DNA of 64,000 nt from Microbacterium rhizosphaerae (GTDB lineage: Bacteria > Actinomycetota > Actinomycetes > Actinomycetales > Microbacteriaceae): the NCBI RefSeq assembly GCF_034120055.1, contig NZ_CP139368.1, positions 3,844,001 through 3,908,000 of the forward strand. The letters run 5' to 3'. Each line of letters begins with the position of its first letter. Within the stretch, counting starts at the first letter, position 1. The translations under genes and the position numbers were made by a program. Below are positions 1 through 8,808 of the stretch, one piece after another. The notes beneath the pieces were generated by a model, which saw only the letters and a program-made list of their open reading frames with translations, was not told the origin of the DNA and did not search any database.

Positions 1-1517
1 CAGTCATCCGGGTCGATCGTCTCGCGGCGGAGGCCGTACCGATCGTTCCGAGTCCCCGCCTGGATGCCGCCATTGAACGGAGGCGTCGTGCTCAGCACCG
101 AGACTCCGGGGGCGTACACCCGCACCCATCCACCGATGTTGCTGAACAGCGCGACCGTACGGTGGTTCGGATTGAGCGCCCCCACCGAGAGGTGCGGCGC
201 CACGTCGTCCGGATCCTCGACGACGAAGTCCGCACCGGGCCAGTCCCACAGCGCGGCGGGGAATGCCGGGCGATCCGTCGCGTCGTTGCCGGCAGAGCAC
301 ACGACTGCGCACCCCTGCCGGCGCGCCGCCACGAGCAGCTCGGACAACGTGTGGTCGAAGAGCTCGTCCTCGGGAGTCTCGTGGTAGTAGCCGAGCGACA
401 TGTTGATCACGTCGATCCGGCGCCCGCCCTCGTCCTCGGGGGTCGCCATCCACCTGACGAGTGACCGCACCGCCATCATGAAGTCGCCTTCGAGAAGCAC
501 GCCGGCGCTGTTCGCCACGCGGACCGCGATGAGGTCGGCCTCCGGTGCGAGCTGGCGGATGATCCCCGCGATGAAGGTGCCGTGCCCGGATGCGGGGTCG
601 ATGGCCCCGTCGAACTGTCCGATGAGGTCGCCGTGCAGCTCGGGATCGGTCGCCGCGCGGTGCTCGCCGATCGCATGACCGTCGAACGAGGGCGTCCGCG
701 TCACGATCTCGTCCGTCAGCCAGGGATGCACGCCGCATCCGGTATCGAGAATGGCCACGACCGGACGGCGTCCTTCGGACGCCAGCGCCCCGGAACGCGC
801 GGGAGCCGGCCCGATGTAGTCGACCACCTGTCTTCCGCCGCTGCCCGGCTGGGCGTAGCTGTCGGTACCCGGCGCGTTCGTGCCGCCGAAAGGGTTCGTG
901 CCGCCGAACGGGTTCGTCCCGCCGAAGGGGTTCGTCCCCCCGAAGGGATTGGTCCCGCCGAACGGGTTCGTCCCCCCGAAGGGGTTCGTCCCCCCGAACG
1001 GGTTCGTCCCGCCGAACGGATCGATGGTGAGCACATGGTCGAGGCTGACGCCGGGCACATCCGGCTTGCCGCCGTTCGTGCTGACCCGGGCCCGGGCGCG
1101 CTGCAGCAGGCGCCAGGCGTCGATCGGCGGCACCGGCTGATCGTCCTTGTCGGGGCTCGGCGCCGGGAAGATCGACACGCGGTGCACCGTGGGAAGGTCG
1201 AGCGCATCGCGCCAGCGGCGCGCACGGGCCGACGCATCCTCCCGGCTGACCGGCGTGCCGTCCATGTTCTGCAGCTCGATGCCCCAGCCGAAGTCCGACG
1301 CGGCCTCCCCCAGCAGGTCGAGCAGCGCGTCCAGCGCTCCGTCGGCGACCGTCACCAGCAGGTGCGACCGGTCGTACGAGGTCGGATAGGCGTTGACCCC
1401 CTGCACAGGCTCACTGGCCGGATCGAGCGGCACGCCCTGCGCTCGGGCGGCGTCGTACCGATCACGCCAGGAAGCGGCCGGGCGGTCAGCGGACGAGTCG
1501 GGGGGAAGGTCTGTCAT
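1..1517 (-). CDS. Subtilisin-like S8 serine protease (C-terminus beyond left edge)
   Basis: From the ATG at 1515-1517 the frame is open to the window edge, showing 505 residues. The catalytic Asp sits in VVAILDTGCGVHPW (about residue 255), the catalytic His in SGHGTFIAGII (about residue 311), and VVCSAGND supplies the oxyanion-hole Asn. The Ser motif should lie just outside the window. No signal peptide is visible, so a cytoplasmic protease is likely. Residues ~166-212 form a low-complexity spacer of about eight NPFGGT hexapeptides between an N-terminal domain of unknown fold and the protease. GAGGA lies 7 bases before the start. The gene follows a small unknown gene and an ECF sigma gene in the same direction, so it is probably under that sigma factor's control. 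Substrate unknown. Confidence 0.9.
   Translation of the reverse strand, partial: MTDLPPDSSADRPAASWRDRYDAARAQGVPLDPASEPVQGVNAYPTSYDRSHLLVTVADGALDALLDLLGEAASDFGWGIELQNMDGTPVSREDASARARRWRDALDLPTVHRVSIFPAPSPDKDDQPVPPIDAWRLLQRARARVSTNGGKPDVPGVSLDHVLTIDPFGGTNPFGGTNPFGGTNPFGGTNPFGGTNPFGGTNPFGGTNPFGGTNAPGTDSYAQPGSGGRQVVDYIGPAPARSGALASEGRRPVVAILDTGCGVHPWLTDEIVTRTPSFDGHAIGEHRAATDPELHGDLIGQFDGAIDPASGHGTFIAGIIRQLAPEADLIAVRVANSAGVLLEGDFMMAVRSLVRWMATPEDEGGRRIDVINMSLGYYHETPEDELFDHTLSELLVAARRQGCAVVCSAGNDATDRPAFPAALWDWPGADFVVEDPDDVAPHLSVGALNPNHRTVALFSNIGGWVRVYAPGVSVLSTTPPFNGGIQAGTRNDRYGLRRETIDPDD
883..1020 (-). repeat. In-frame 18-bp tandem repeats (NPFGGT spacer)
   Basis: About 7.6 copies of an 18-base unit lie inside the S8 protease gene and encode repeated NPFGGT. 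Copies differ only at third positions, which suggests selection or recent expansion at the protein level. They form a flexible Gly/Pro-rich linker before the catalytic domain. Confidence 0.9.
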
Positions 1518-1532
1518 CGCCTGTCCTCAAGG

Positions 1533-2000
1533 TCACACTTCGAACTGCGGGGTCTGGAAGTCGTGGAGGTCGCCTCCCTCGTCTCGCACGGCCAGCTTGA
1601 GGCGCGACACACCGGCAGGGACGCCGTCGAAGGCGAAGCGGCCGTGCTCGCCGAGCTCGGCCGGCAGCTCCCGGGTGGCCTGGACGAGGCGGACCGCGAG
1701 GGCCGAGGCATCCACCCATCCGTCGATCCGGTGCTTGCCCGACTCGGTCTGCGTGATGTGCAGCAGCACGGTCGTGGTGCCGTCGCTGAACTGCAGCGTC
1801 ATGGTGTCCGAATCGCTGCGGGTGGCGGCGAGGTTCGTCTCCACGAGCGTCAGCAGCGCGTACTCCCGCGACAGGTCCTCCACGGCGACCGCCGCCACCA
1901 TCCTGTCGACGAGGTCGGCCGGCATCGGGTCGACGTCCTCCCACACCGAGCGAAGTCGTGCGAAGAGCGCGGCATCCGCCGCGAAGTCCTCAGTTTGCAT
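1533..2000 (-). CDS. Unknown 155-residue protein between ECF sigma factor and S8 protease
   Basis: The start ATG overlaps the end of the sigma-factor gene by 11 bases (ATGCAAACTGA), so the two are translationally coupled. The protein is soluble, acidic and without membrane segments. The N-terminal part (FAADAALFARLRSVWEDVDP, then PADLVDRMVAAVAVEDLSRE) resembles short segments seen in actinobacterial proteins beside ECF sigma factors. The C-terminal half is predicted beta-rich. A regulatory partner of the sigma factor or protease is inferred from position only; no family is recognised with certainty. Confidence 0.75.
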   Translation of the reverse strand: MQTEDFAADAALFARLRSVWEDVDPMPADLVDRMVAAVAVEDLSREYALLTLVETNLAATRSDSDTMTLQFSDGTTTVLLHITQTESGKHRIDGWVDASALAVRLVQATRELPAELGEHGRFAFDGVPAGVSRLKLAVRDEGGDLHDFQTPQFEV

Positions 2001-2646
2001 CGTGGTCCCTCCATCCGTCGCCCTCGAGCAAGGCGCGCAGCTTTCCCAGGCACCGCTGGCGCGTCGGTCCGATCAAGCCGACCGGCATCGACAGGTCCGC
2101 GGCGATGCGCGCGTAGTCTGGCCGGTCGTCGAACGCGATGACACGCAGCAGGCGCTGGCATCGGTCGTCGAGTTTGCCGACCGACGTCCACAGGCGCCGC
2201 TGGTCGTCTTCGACCCCGGCGGTGTGCTCGGCCGACTCGTACGTCGGAAGGTGGGGTTCCAGGTGCTCGACCTCGGTCGGATCGGCGCGGCGCTGCAGTC
2301 TGCCGACGCGCCACGCTTCGCGGCGCGCGCACATCGTCAGCCATCCGGACACCGCACGAGGATCGATGATCGTCTCGTGCCGGCGCACGAGCGTGAGCCA
2401 CGTGGTCTGGACGACGTCCTCGGCGAGCGCGGCATCGAGCCCGTACGCGCGCACGACGTGCCAGAGCACGGGTGTCATGAGGCGCACGAGCTCGTCCATC
2501 GCACGGGTCTCACCCTCGCGCCAGCGCAGGAACAGGTCTGCCGCGTGCTCCCATCGTGCGGGCGCGGCCGAATCGTCGGATGCCGCAGCCCACGCGTTCC
2601 CAGTACGCTCTTGGCCGTCCGGCTCCGACCGATCGATGTCGGTCAT
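1990..2646 (-). CDS. ECF-type RNA polymerase sigma factor
   Basis: 218 residues. Region 2 is recognisable around MTPVLWHVVRAYGLDAALAE and DVVQTTWLTLVRRHETI, and region 4 around LDDRCQRLLRVIAF with a following helix-turn-helix (YARIAADLSMPVGLIGPTRQ). These are the core-binding, -10 and -35 recognition regions of sigma-70 group 4. The start at 2646 (MTDIDRSE) is preceded by GGAGAC; an ATG nine bases upstream is an alternative. First gene of a three-gene operon with the unknown 155-residue protein and the S8 protease. No anti-sigma membrane protein is adjacent, which is unusual; control may act through the neighbouring soluble protein or proteolysis. Confidence 0.88.
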   Translation of the reverse strand: MTDIDRSEPDGQERTGNAWAAASDDSAAPARWEHAADLFLRWREGETRAMDELVRLMTPVLWHVVRAYGLDAALAEDVVQTTWLTLVRRHETIIDPRAVSGWLTMCARREAWRVGRLQRRADPTEVEHLEPHLPTYESAEHTAGVEDDQRRLWTSVGKLDDRCQRLLRVIAFDDRPDYARIAADLSMPVGLIGPTRQRCLGKLRALLEGDGWRDHDAN

Positions 2647-2762
2647 AGCGCCCATTGTCTCCACATAGGGAACGAGTGGGAAGTGTTTCGCTTGATACAA
2701 CCCCTTCGGAAATCTCCAGGGACGGATGCGTCGGCCCGCGGCCGACCCATAGACTCGGCGCC

Positions 2763-3488
2763 ATGAGCGCCCGCCTGCTGTACGTCTGCGTGCGTCCTCA
2801 GCGCGGTGCGGGCGAGGCCGAATACGAATCCTTCCGCAGCGCGGCGGGGCTCGCGGCCGACGAGATCGACGCGCTGGACCTCGTCCGCAATCCGATGCCC
2901 GACCTGGACGCGTACACCGCCTACATGGTCGGCGGCAGCCCCTTCAACATGACGGATCCCGAGACGTCGAAGACCGAAGCGCAGAAGCACGTCGAAGCCG
3001 GCCTGGCGGAGCTGGCGCAGGCGGCGGCCGACGGCGGTCCGGCCGCGCTGTTCACCTGCTACGGCATCGGGATCGCCACGAGAACGCTCGGCGGCGAGGT
3101 CAGCCGGGCGCACCCCGAGGACACCGGGCCGACGGTCGTCGCCCTCACGCCCGAGGGCGAGCGCGATCCGCTCTTCGGCGACCTCGCCACGCGGTTCACC
3201 GCCCTGACGGCGCACAAGGAAGGGTCGTCGACCGTGCCGCCGGGCGGCGTGCTGCTGGCGCAGGGCGATGCGTCCGCGGTCCAGGCGTACCGCTACGGCG
3301 ACCGGCTGTACGCGACGCAGTTCCACCCGGAGGCGACGACCAAGGCGTTCACGGAGCGCATGGCGATCTACCGCGACGACGGGTACTTCGCCTCCGCGGA
3401 CTACGAGGTGCTCGCCGCCCGCGTCCTCGCGACATCGGTCACCGAGCCGATGCGCCTCGTGCGCGCCTTCGCCGGGCGGTTCGGCTGA
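2763..3488 (+). CDS. Class-I glutamine amidotransferase-like protein
   Basis: 241 residues, divergent from the sigma-factor operon. The nucleophile Cys is in ALFTCYGIGI and the His/Glu pair in TQFHPEAT, giving the complete triad of the GMP synthase-like amidotransferase fold. It is a stand-alone GATase domain with no synthetase partner nearby, so the acceptor substrate is unknown. Stand-alone members of this family are usually annotated GMP synthase-like or gamma-glutamyl hydrolase-like. Confidence 0.85.
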   Translation: MSARLLYVCVRPQRGAGEAEYESFRSAAGLAADEIDALDLVRNPMPDLDAYTAYMVGGSPFNMTDPETSKTEAQKHVEAGLAELAQAAADGGPAALFTCYGIGIATRTLGGEVSRAHPEDTGPTVVALTPEGERDPLFGDLATRFTALTAHKEGSSTVPPGGVLLAQGDASAVQAYRYGDRLYATQFHPEATTKAFTERMAIYRDDGYFASADYEVLAARVLATSVTEPMRLVRAFAGRFG

Positions 3489-3489
3489 C

Positions 3490-4071
3490 TCAGAAGAGGC
3501 CGGCGAGGGGCACCAGTGCCTCGTCGACGATCTCCGCCGGCGCGCGCGGGTCGTCGCCACGTGCCCACCACACGAGCGCCGCGTAGGACGCACCGCCGAT
3601 CGCTCCGGTGAGTGCCGCGATGCGCAGGCTGTCGGCAGGCAGACCGAGCGCCTCGGACACGTGCGCGGCGAGATGCTCGCCCATCCGCTCCTGCAGCTCG
3701 GAGCCGACCGCGGCGAGCGCCGGGCTCGAGTCGATGAAGCGCAGGCGCAGGCGCGTCGCATCCGGTTCCGGGCCCAGGGGGGCGAGGGATGCCTCGTACC
3801 CCGCGCGCACCCGGTCGAGCAGCGGCAGATCCGCGGCGGCCGCCCACGCCGCCTCGAAGCGTTCGTCCGCCTCGGAGGCTCCGCCCCACACGAGCGCGCC
3901 CTTGGACGGGAACCAGCGGTAGAGCGTGCGGCGACTCACGCCGGCGGCCTCCGCGACGTCGGCCATCGTGACCTCGTCGATGCCGCGGGCCGCGAACAGA
4001 CGCAGGGCCGTGAGCGCGATCGCCTCGGGGTCCGCCTCGACCGGGCGACCGGGCCCTCTGCCTGCTGCCAT
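3490..4071 (-). CDS. TetR-family transcriptional regulator
   Basis: 193 residues. The N-terminal helix-turn-helix is typical: ALRLFAARGIDEVTMADVAE, then AAGVSRRTLYRWFPSKGALV. The helical ligand-binding domain is divergent. The start at 4071 has GAGG nine bases upstream; an ATG at 4080 is an alternative. The gene is divergent from the SDR gene at 4216 with a 144-base shared promoter region holding an inverted repeat, so it probably represses that SDR in response to its substrate. Confidence 0.9.
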   Translation of the reverse strand: MAAGRGPGRPVEADPEAIALTALRLFAARGIDEVTMADVAEAAGVSRRTLYRWFPSKGALVWGGASEADERFEAAWAAAADLPLLDRVRAGYEASLAPLGPEPDATRLRLRFIDSSPALAAVGSELQERMGEHLAAHVSEALGLPADSLRIAALTGAIGGASYAALVWWARGDDPRAPAEIVDEALVPLAGLF

Positions 4072-4130
4072 GCCGTACATCCTCGCAGTGCGGCCGCGAC
4101 GGCCGGGAACGCCGCCCGGAAGCCTCGAGG

Positions 4131-4146
4131 GATTCTCTCGGGAATC
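4131..4146. promoter_or_regulatory. Inverted repeat GATTC-n6-GAATC
   Basis: Perfect 5-bp arms separated by six bases in the tetR/SDR divergent promoter region, four bases left of a second imperfect palindrome. Possible operator half of an autoregulated TetR system. Confidence 0.35.
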
Positions 4147-4149
4147 AAT

Positions 4150-4168
4150 TATGGCACCGAGTGTTATA
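4150..4168. promoter_or_regulatory. Imperfect palindrome TATGGCAC-CGA-GTGTTATA
   Basis: Six of eight positions pair between the arms. It is an AT-rich dyad about 50 bases upstream of the SDR start, where a TetR operator would overlap the promoter. Position and symmetry are seen; binding is inferred. Confidence 0.4.
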
Positions 4169-4215
4169 TTTCGATGGAGGGGTGGACCCGCCGCCCCGGA
4201 AGGAGACACATCCCC

Positions 4216-4977
4216 ATGAGCACCGCCATCGTCCCGGGCCGATTCGAGGGCAGGACCGCCGTCGTCACGGGCGCCGGCTCCGGCATCGGCAAGGCGACCG
4301 CCCTGCGCCTGCTGGCCGAGGGAGCGACCGTCGTCGCATCCGACATCTCCGCCCCCCGTCTCGAGGAGCTCGCGGCCGAGGTCGGCAGCGCCAAGCTGAA
4401 GACCGTGCCCGGCGATGTCGCTGCGGCCGACACGATCGACGCGATCCTCGCCGCGGCCGACGGTGTCGTCGACGCGCTCGCCAACAACGCCGGCATCATG
4501 GATGCCTTCCTCCCGGTCGGCGAGCTCACCGACGAGATGTGGGACCGCGTCATGGGCGTCAACGTCACCGGGCCGATGCGCCTGACCCGCGCCGTGCTGC
4601 CCGGCATGCTCGCGCGCGGCGCGGGCGCCATCGTCAACACGGCGAGCGAGGCCGGCATCCGCGCCTCCGCCTCGGGCACCGCGTACACCGCATCGAAGCA
4701 CGCGGTCATCGGGCTGACCAAGAGCACCGCGTTCTTCTACGGCCCGCAGGGAGTGCGCACGAACGCCGTCGCGCCCGGCGCGGTCATGACGAACATCGAG
4801 GCGCCGTTCCACTCGGAGTTCGCCGCCGGCCGCATCGGTCCGATCATGCAGACCACGATTCCCGGGGCCGCTCAGCCGGAGGAGCTCGCCGCCGCGATCA
4901 CCTGGCTGCTCAGCGACGACGCATCTTTCATCAATGGCGCGATCCTCATGGCCGACGGCGGCTGGTCGGCCGTCTGA
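4216..4977 (+). CDS. SDR-family NAD(P)-dependent oxidoreductase
   Basis: 253 residues, classical short-chain dehydrogenase. Cofactor motif TGAGSGIG near residue 20, NNAGIMD, the catalytic Ser region INTASEAGIRA-type strand, and YTASK as the catalytic Tyr/Lys pair. AAGGAGACA precedes the ATG. Divergent from a TetR regulator that probably controls it. The alcohol/ketone substrate cannot be told from sequence. Confidence 0.9.
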   Translation: MSTAIVPGRFEGRTAVVTGAGSGIGKATALRLLAEGATVVASDISAPRLEELAAEVGSAKLKTVPGDVAAADTIDAILAAADGVVDALANNAGIMDAFLPVGELTDEMWDRVMGVNVTGPMRLTRAVLPGMLARGAGAIVNTASEAGIRASASGTAYTASKHAVIGLTKSTAFFYGPQGVRTNAVAPGAVMTNIEAPFHSEFAAGRIGPIMQTTIPGAAQPEELAAAITWLLSDDASFINGAILMADGGWSAV

Positions 4978-4980
4978 GCG

Positions 4981-5472
4981 TCAGGTCGCGCCCTGCGGCG
5001 GATGCCGCAGGAGCTCGACCCGCTCATCGAGGTAGCCGGCGAGCGGCGCGAAGCCGCCGGAGCGGCTCCAGCGCACGACCGGCTCGCCGTCGCGCAGCGC
5101 GAGCGGACCGGAGCTGCCGCCCCGCTCGACGGCGCCGAGGTCGAGTTCGCGCCAGCCGACGTGCACCGTCTCTCCCTCGGCGAAGCCGCCCCGCCGGGCG
5201 GCCGCGGCCAGTGCCGCGCGCTGCCGCTGCGACTCGGCGGCGAACCCCCGGCGCACCTCTTCGCGCGCCCGGAGGATCTCGCCCGTCTCGAGGACGCCCT
5301 CGTCGGTCAGCAGCAGCACGCCGAGATGCCACGCGGCGCCGCGCGGAACGATCCGCGCCGCGCGCGGGACGCCGAGAATCCGCCGTCCCGGCAGGAGCTC
5401 GCCGAGCCGCTCCTGCGGCGCGCCGGCCAGCCTGCCGCGCGCGATGTCGAACAGCTCGCGGAGCCCGGTCAC
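4981..5472 (-). CDS. Conserved hypothetical protein, 163 residues
   Basis: GTG start overlapping the antiporter stop codon (GTGA), so translationally coupled to the cation/proton antiporter upstream. Soluble and Arg-rich, no membrane segment, with a long central helix (REEVRRGFAAESQRQRAALA). No recognised domain. Coupling hints at a regulatory or accessory role for the antiporter, but this is inference. Confidence 0.7.
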   Translation of the reverse strand: MTGLRELFDIARGRLAGAPQERLGELLPGRRILGVPRAARIVPRGAAWHLGVLLLTDEGVLETGEILRAREEVRRGFAAESQRQRAALAAAARRGGFAEGETVHVGWRELDLGAVERGGSSGPLALRDGEPVVRWSRSGGFAPLAGYLDERVELLRHPPQGAT

Positions 5473-6665
5473 AGCTTCTCTTCGGCCACTTCGGCGGCCG
5501 GATCGACGCGCTCGTGCCGCAGCGACATCCCGATGAGCGGGTAGACGAGCATCGACAGCATGCCGGCGCCGACCAGGACGGCCGCGGCGCTGCTCGGAAT
5601 GATGTGCTTGTCCACGCCGATGCCGGTGACGGCGACGATGATCGGCAGCGCCGTCGCACCGAGCAGAGCGATCGATATCCGATCGCGGGCGCCGGAGCCG
5701 GCCGGAGCGGCGAGCATCGACGGCACGCCGCGCACGAGGAGAAGGGCGAGCGCGGTCGCCGGCACGAGGGCGAGCAGCACGGGGGTCTTCAGCAGGGATG
5801 CGAGATCGAACGTCACCCCCGTGTAGATGAAGAAGATCGGCACGAGGAAGCCGAAGGCGACGGCCTCGATCTTGCTCTCCACCTGCTCGCGCAGGTGCTC
5901 GTCGGCATCCCGGATCATGAGCCGCCAGACGATGCCGGCCGTGAACGCGCCGAGCAGCATGTCGATGTCGAGAACGAGGCTGAGGAACACGAGCGCCGCG
6001 AGGATCAGCAGGACGAGCCGCACGGCGAACTGGCCTGAGGTGTGCAGCGTCGACGTCACGAAGCCGTGCAGGCGCCCACGCGGGGCCCTGAAGGCATACC
6101 AGACCGCGCCGGCGGCGATGAGGACGAAGAGAGCGAGCACGATCGTCGCCCGTCCCGGCGAGCGATTGCCCAGGAAGATCGAGATCGCAACGAGCGGGCC
6201 GAACTCCCCGACCGTGCCGAGTGCGCCCACGGCGCGCCCGAAGGGCGTCTTCAGCTCTCCCGCATCCCGCAGGATCGGCAGCAGCGCGCCGAGCGCGGTC
6301 GACGCCATCGCGATGCCGATGATGATCGCGGGCTCCCCGGGCGCGATGATCCAGCCGACCGCGACACCGACGGCGAGGCTGATGAGCCACCCGAGTCCTG
6401 CTCGACGGCCCGTGCGACCCCGCAGCGCCTGGAACTCGATCTCGGTGCCGGCGACGAAGAAGAGCATCGCGAGCCCGAGCTGCGACAGCGTGTGCATGAA
6501 CGCGGTCGGATTCGCCCATCCCAGCACGCTGGGTCCGAAGACGATGCCGAGCACCAGTTCGAAGACGACGACGGGGATGGGGACCCATCGGCCGAGGCCG
6601 CGGGCCAGCAGCGGCGCGAGCACCGCGGCGAGAGGGACCAGCACCAGGTCGAGGCCGAAGTCCAT
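5469..6665 (-). CDS. Cation:proton antiporter, CPA2/KefB-type membrane protein
   Basis: 398 residues with about 11-12 hydrophobic segments starting with LVLVPLAAVLAPLLARGLG. Conserved Na+/H+ exchanger features include VPIPVVVFELVLGIVFGPSV, FVAGTEIEF, GIAMASTALGALLP and LLGAFTAGIVW. No C-terminal TrkA-N domain, so it is the short membrane-only form. Exchanges monovalent cations or protons across the plasma membrane. The ATG at 6665 is the only start that keeps the first transmembrane helix near the N-terminus. Confidence 0.88.
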   Translation of the reverse strand: MDFGLDLVLVPLAAVLAPLLARGLGRWVPIPVVVFELVLGIVFGPSVLGWANPTAFMHTLSQLGLAMLFFVAGTEIEFQALRGRTGRRAGLGWLISLAVGVAVGWIIAPGEPAIIIGIAMASTALGALLPILRDAGELKTPFGRAVGALGTVGEFGPLVAISIFLGNRSPGRATIVLALFVLIAAGAVWYAFRAPRGRLHGFVTSTLHTSGQFAVRLVLLILAALVFLSLVLDIDMLLGAFTAGIVWRLMIRDADEHLREQVESKIEAVAFGFLVPIFFIYTGVTFDLASLLKTPVLLALVPATALALLLVRGVPSMLAAPAGSGARDRISIALLGATALPIIVAVTGIGVDKHIIPSSAAAVLVGAGMLSMLVYPLIGMSLRHERVDPAAEVAEEKL

Positions 6666-6727
6666 TCCGCCAGGGTACTGAGCCTGCTCGTCGCGCGGGG
6701 GCGGTCGCCGAACAGGTGCGGCGCCGA

Positions 6728-7438
6728 TCAGCGCAGGGTCACGGCATCCCAGTGTCCCGGCTCGGCGAATTCCGCGTACCGGACGTCGATGCCGTCCGCG
6801 CTCGTCGAGGCCGCGCACAGGAGCGTCGACAGGGTCGGATAGCCCAGTGGCCGGTTGTCGCGCACGATCGCACGCTCGTCGTCGGGATCGACGCCGGCCG
6901 ATGCCCGGAGCACCTCGAGCCACGGCACGAACCAGTCCGGGCCGTCCGTCGGCGCGAGGGCGAACGCGTCGCGCCAGGCCGCGATGCGCGCGGTGGCGGG
7001 GTCGTCGAGACCCTCGTGGGCGATCATGTGGGTGCCGGGCGGGATGCGGGTCTCCCCCCGCTCCACGCCGTCCCACGTGAGGACGCTCGCGCCCGAGGCA
7101 TCCACTGTCACGAGGTTGAACCCCGCGGTCGCCGCCGTCGGCGCGATCGGGATCCCCGCCACCGCGTCGAGCGGGATGCCCCCGCGGGAGATCAGCTGCA
7201 CGCCGTCCGGCGGCTCGGGGCTGCGGCGGTTCAGCAGCACCGCGAGGCGGTGGGATGCGAGGTCGGCCGCGAGCCACGCCCCGCCCGCGCGCCGGTCTCG
7301 CACGCCGACGACACCCGGGCGATCGGGCCAGTTCTCACCGAGCGGCATCCATCCCCGGTCCGGATCCTCGTCGCGCACCGCGAGGAGCCGAACCGGCCCC
7401 TCGCCCGGCTCGGGCACCCGGATGACGACCGTGCACAT
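6728..7438 (-). CDS. NRDE/TANGO2-family protein
   Basis: 236 residues beginning MCTVVIRV. In this family Cys2 becomes the N-terminal residue after Met removal, as in Ntn-hydrolases. Other family marks are LLAVRDEDPDRGW (the NRDE-like segment), AGGAWLAAD, and the region VAVLLNRR. The start at 7438 was chosen because Cys must directly follow Met. Function in bacteria is not established; eukaryotic TANGO2 is linked to heme or acyl-CoA handling. Divergent from coaBC with only 38 bases between the starts. Confidence 0.82.
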   Translation of the reverse strand: MCTVVIRVPEPGEGPVRLLAVRDEDPDRGWMPLGENWPDRPGVVGVRDRRAGGAWLAADLASHRLAVLLNRRSPEPPDGVQLISRGGIPLDAVAGIPIAPTAATAGFNLVTVDASGASVLTWDGVERGETRIPPGTHMIAHEGLDDPATARIAAWRDAFALAPTDGPDWFVPWLEVLRASAGVDPDDERAIVRDNRPLGYPTLSTLLCAASTSADGIDVRYAEFAEPGHWDAVTLR

Positions 7439-7476
7439 GTTCCCTCCCGCGTGCACCCGCGTGGGAGGATCGACAC

Positions 7477-8691
7477 GTGTTCGTCGTCGTCGCAGTCACG
7501 GGCGGGATCGCCGCATATAAGACGGTACAGGTCGTGCGCTCGCTCGTGCTCGCCGGGCACGAGGTGCACGTCGTCCCCACCGAGAACGCCCTCCGATTCG
7601 TGGGCGCACCGACGTGGGAGGCGATCAGCCGCCACCCCGTGACCGCGAGCGTGCACGACGACGTCGCCGCCGTGCGGCACGTCGCGCTCGGGCAGGCCGC
7701 CGATATCGTGATCGTCGCTCCCGCCACGGCGAACACCCTCGCCAAGATGGCCGCCGGCCTCGCCGACGACCTCGTCGGCACGACCCTCCTGGCCACGACG
7801 GCGCCGGTGGTCGTCGCCCCCGCGATGCACACCGAGATGTGGCGGCACCCCGCCACGGTGGCGAACATCGAGACACTGCGGGCCCGCGGCGTGCACATCG
7901 TCGGACCCGACGAGGGCGCCCTGACGGGCGCGGACGTCGGTCCCGGGCGCATGTCCGAGCCGGACGAGATCGTCGCCCGCGCGCTCGCCCTCGTCGAGGG
8001 CCGCCGCGACCTCGCGGGCCTGGTGGTCGTGGTCTCGGCAGGCGGCACGCGCGAGCCCCTCGATCCAGTGCGCTTCCTCGGCAACCGCTCGAGCGGACTG
8101 CAGGGCGTCGCCCTCGCCCGCGCGGCCGCCGAGCGCGGCGCCGAGGTCAGGCTCGTCGCGGCCCACGTCGACGACGGAGTCCTGAGGGATGCCGCATCCC
8201 CTCGCATCCGCCTCACCCGCGCCGGGACGGCGGCAGAACTGGGCGACGCGGTGCGCGCGGCATCCGTCGGCGCCGATGTCGTCGTCATGGCCGCCGCCGT
8301 CGCGGACTACCGACCAGTCGACGTCGCCGACGCCAAGCTCACGAAGGAGTCGGTTCCCGGACCGCGCCTCACGCTCGAGCTCGTGCAGACGGAGGACATC
8401 CTCGCGCGCCTCGTCGCCGATCGGACGGATGGTGCGCAGACGATCGTCGGCTTCGCAGCCGAGACCGCGCCGACCCGTGCGGAACTGCTCGAGCGCGGCC
8501 GGCGCAAGCGCGAGCGCAAGGGCGTCGACCTCCTCGTCGTGAACGAGGTCGGCTGGAGCCTCGGCTTCGAGAGCGGCGACAACGCGGTCGTCGTCATCGG
8601 TCGTCGGGGCGAACCGATCGCCGAGGCTTCCGGTTCGAAGCGCGCGGTCGCCGACGCCGTCTGGGACGCGGTCCTCGCCGCCCGCGCGTGA
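7477..8691 (+). CDS. coaBC: Bifunctional phosphopantothenoylcysteine decarboxylase / phosphopantothenate-cysteine ligase
   Basis: 404 residues, full length. The N-terminal CoaC flavoprotein domain shows VAVTGGIAAYK, the APATANTLAKMA segment and the PAMHTEMW substrate-recognition motif. The C-terminal CoaB domain shows VVSAGGTREPLDPVRFLGN and AAAVADYRPVD. It converts 4-phosphopantothenate and cysteine (with CTP) to 4-phosphopantetheine in coenzyme A synthesis, in the cytoplasm. GTG start with GGGAGGA upstream. No other CoA genes are adjacent. Confidence 0.95.
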   Translation: MFVVVAVTGGIAAYKTVQVVRSLVLAGHEVHVVPTENALRFVGAPTWEAISRHPVTASVHDDVAAVRHVALGQAADIVIVAPATANTLAKMAAGLADDLVGTTLLATTAPVVVAPAMHTEMWRHPATVANIETLRARGVHIVGPDEGALTGADVGPGRMSEPDEIVARALALVEGRRDLAGLVVVVSAGGTREPLDPVRFLGNRSSGLQGVALARAAAERGAEVRLVAAHVDDGVLRDAASPRIRLTRAGTAAELGDAVRAASVGADVVVMAAAVADYRPVDVADAKLTKESVPGPRLTLELVQTEDILARLVADRTDGAQTIVGFAAETAPTRAELLERGRRKRERKGVDLLVVNEVGWSLGFESGDNAVVVIGRRGEPIAEASGSKRAVADAVWDAVLAARA

Positions 8692-8808
8692 CCTCGCCGC
8701 AGACCCGGATACAGCGTCCGAGAACCGTGCGGGAAACCGACGATCAGCACGGGTGACCGGCCGGGGGTCCCCGAGTATCGTCGGGTGGGAGCCCAACGGA
8801 GGTCTTTC

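Noticed and set aside
883..1020. 18-base repeats as a CRISPR or minisatellite outside genes
   Set aside because: The unit is a multiple of three, lies in an open frame with protease motifs on both sides and has no spacers.
582..2141. Long plus-strand open frame opposite the protease and sigma genes
   Set aside because: Arg/Val/Glu-rich composition typical of antisense frames in GC-rich DNA; the minus-strand proteins have clear family motifs.
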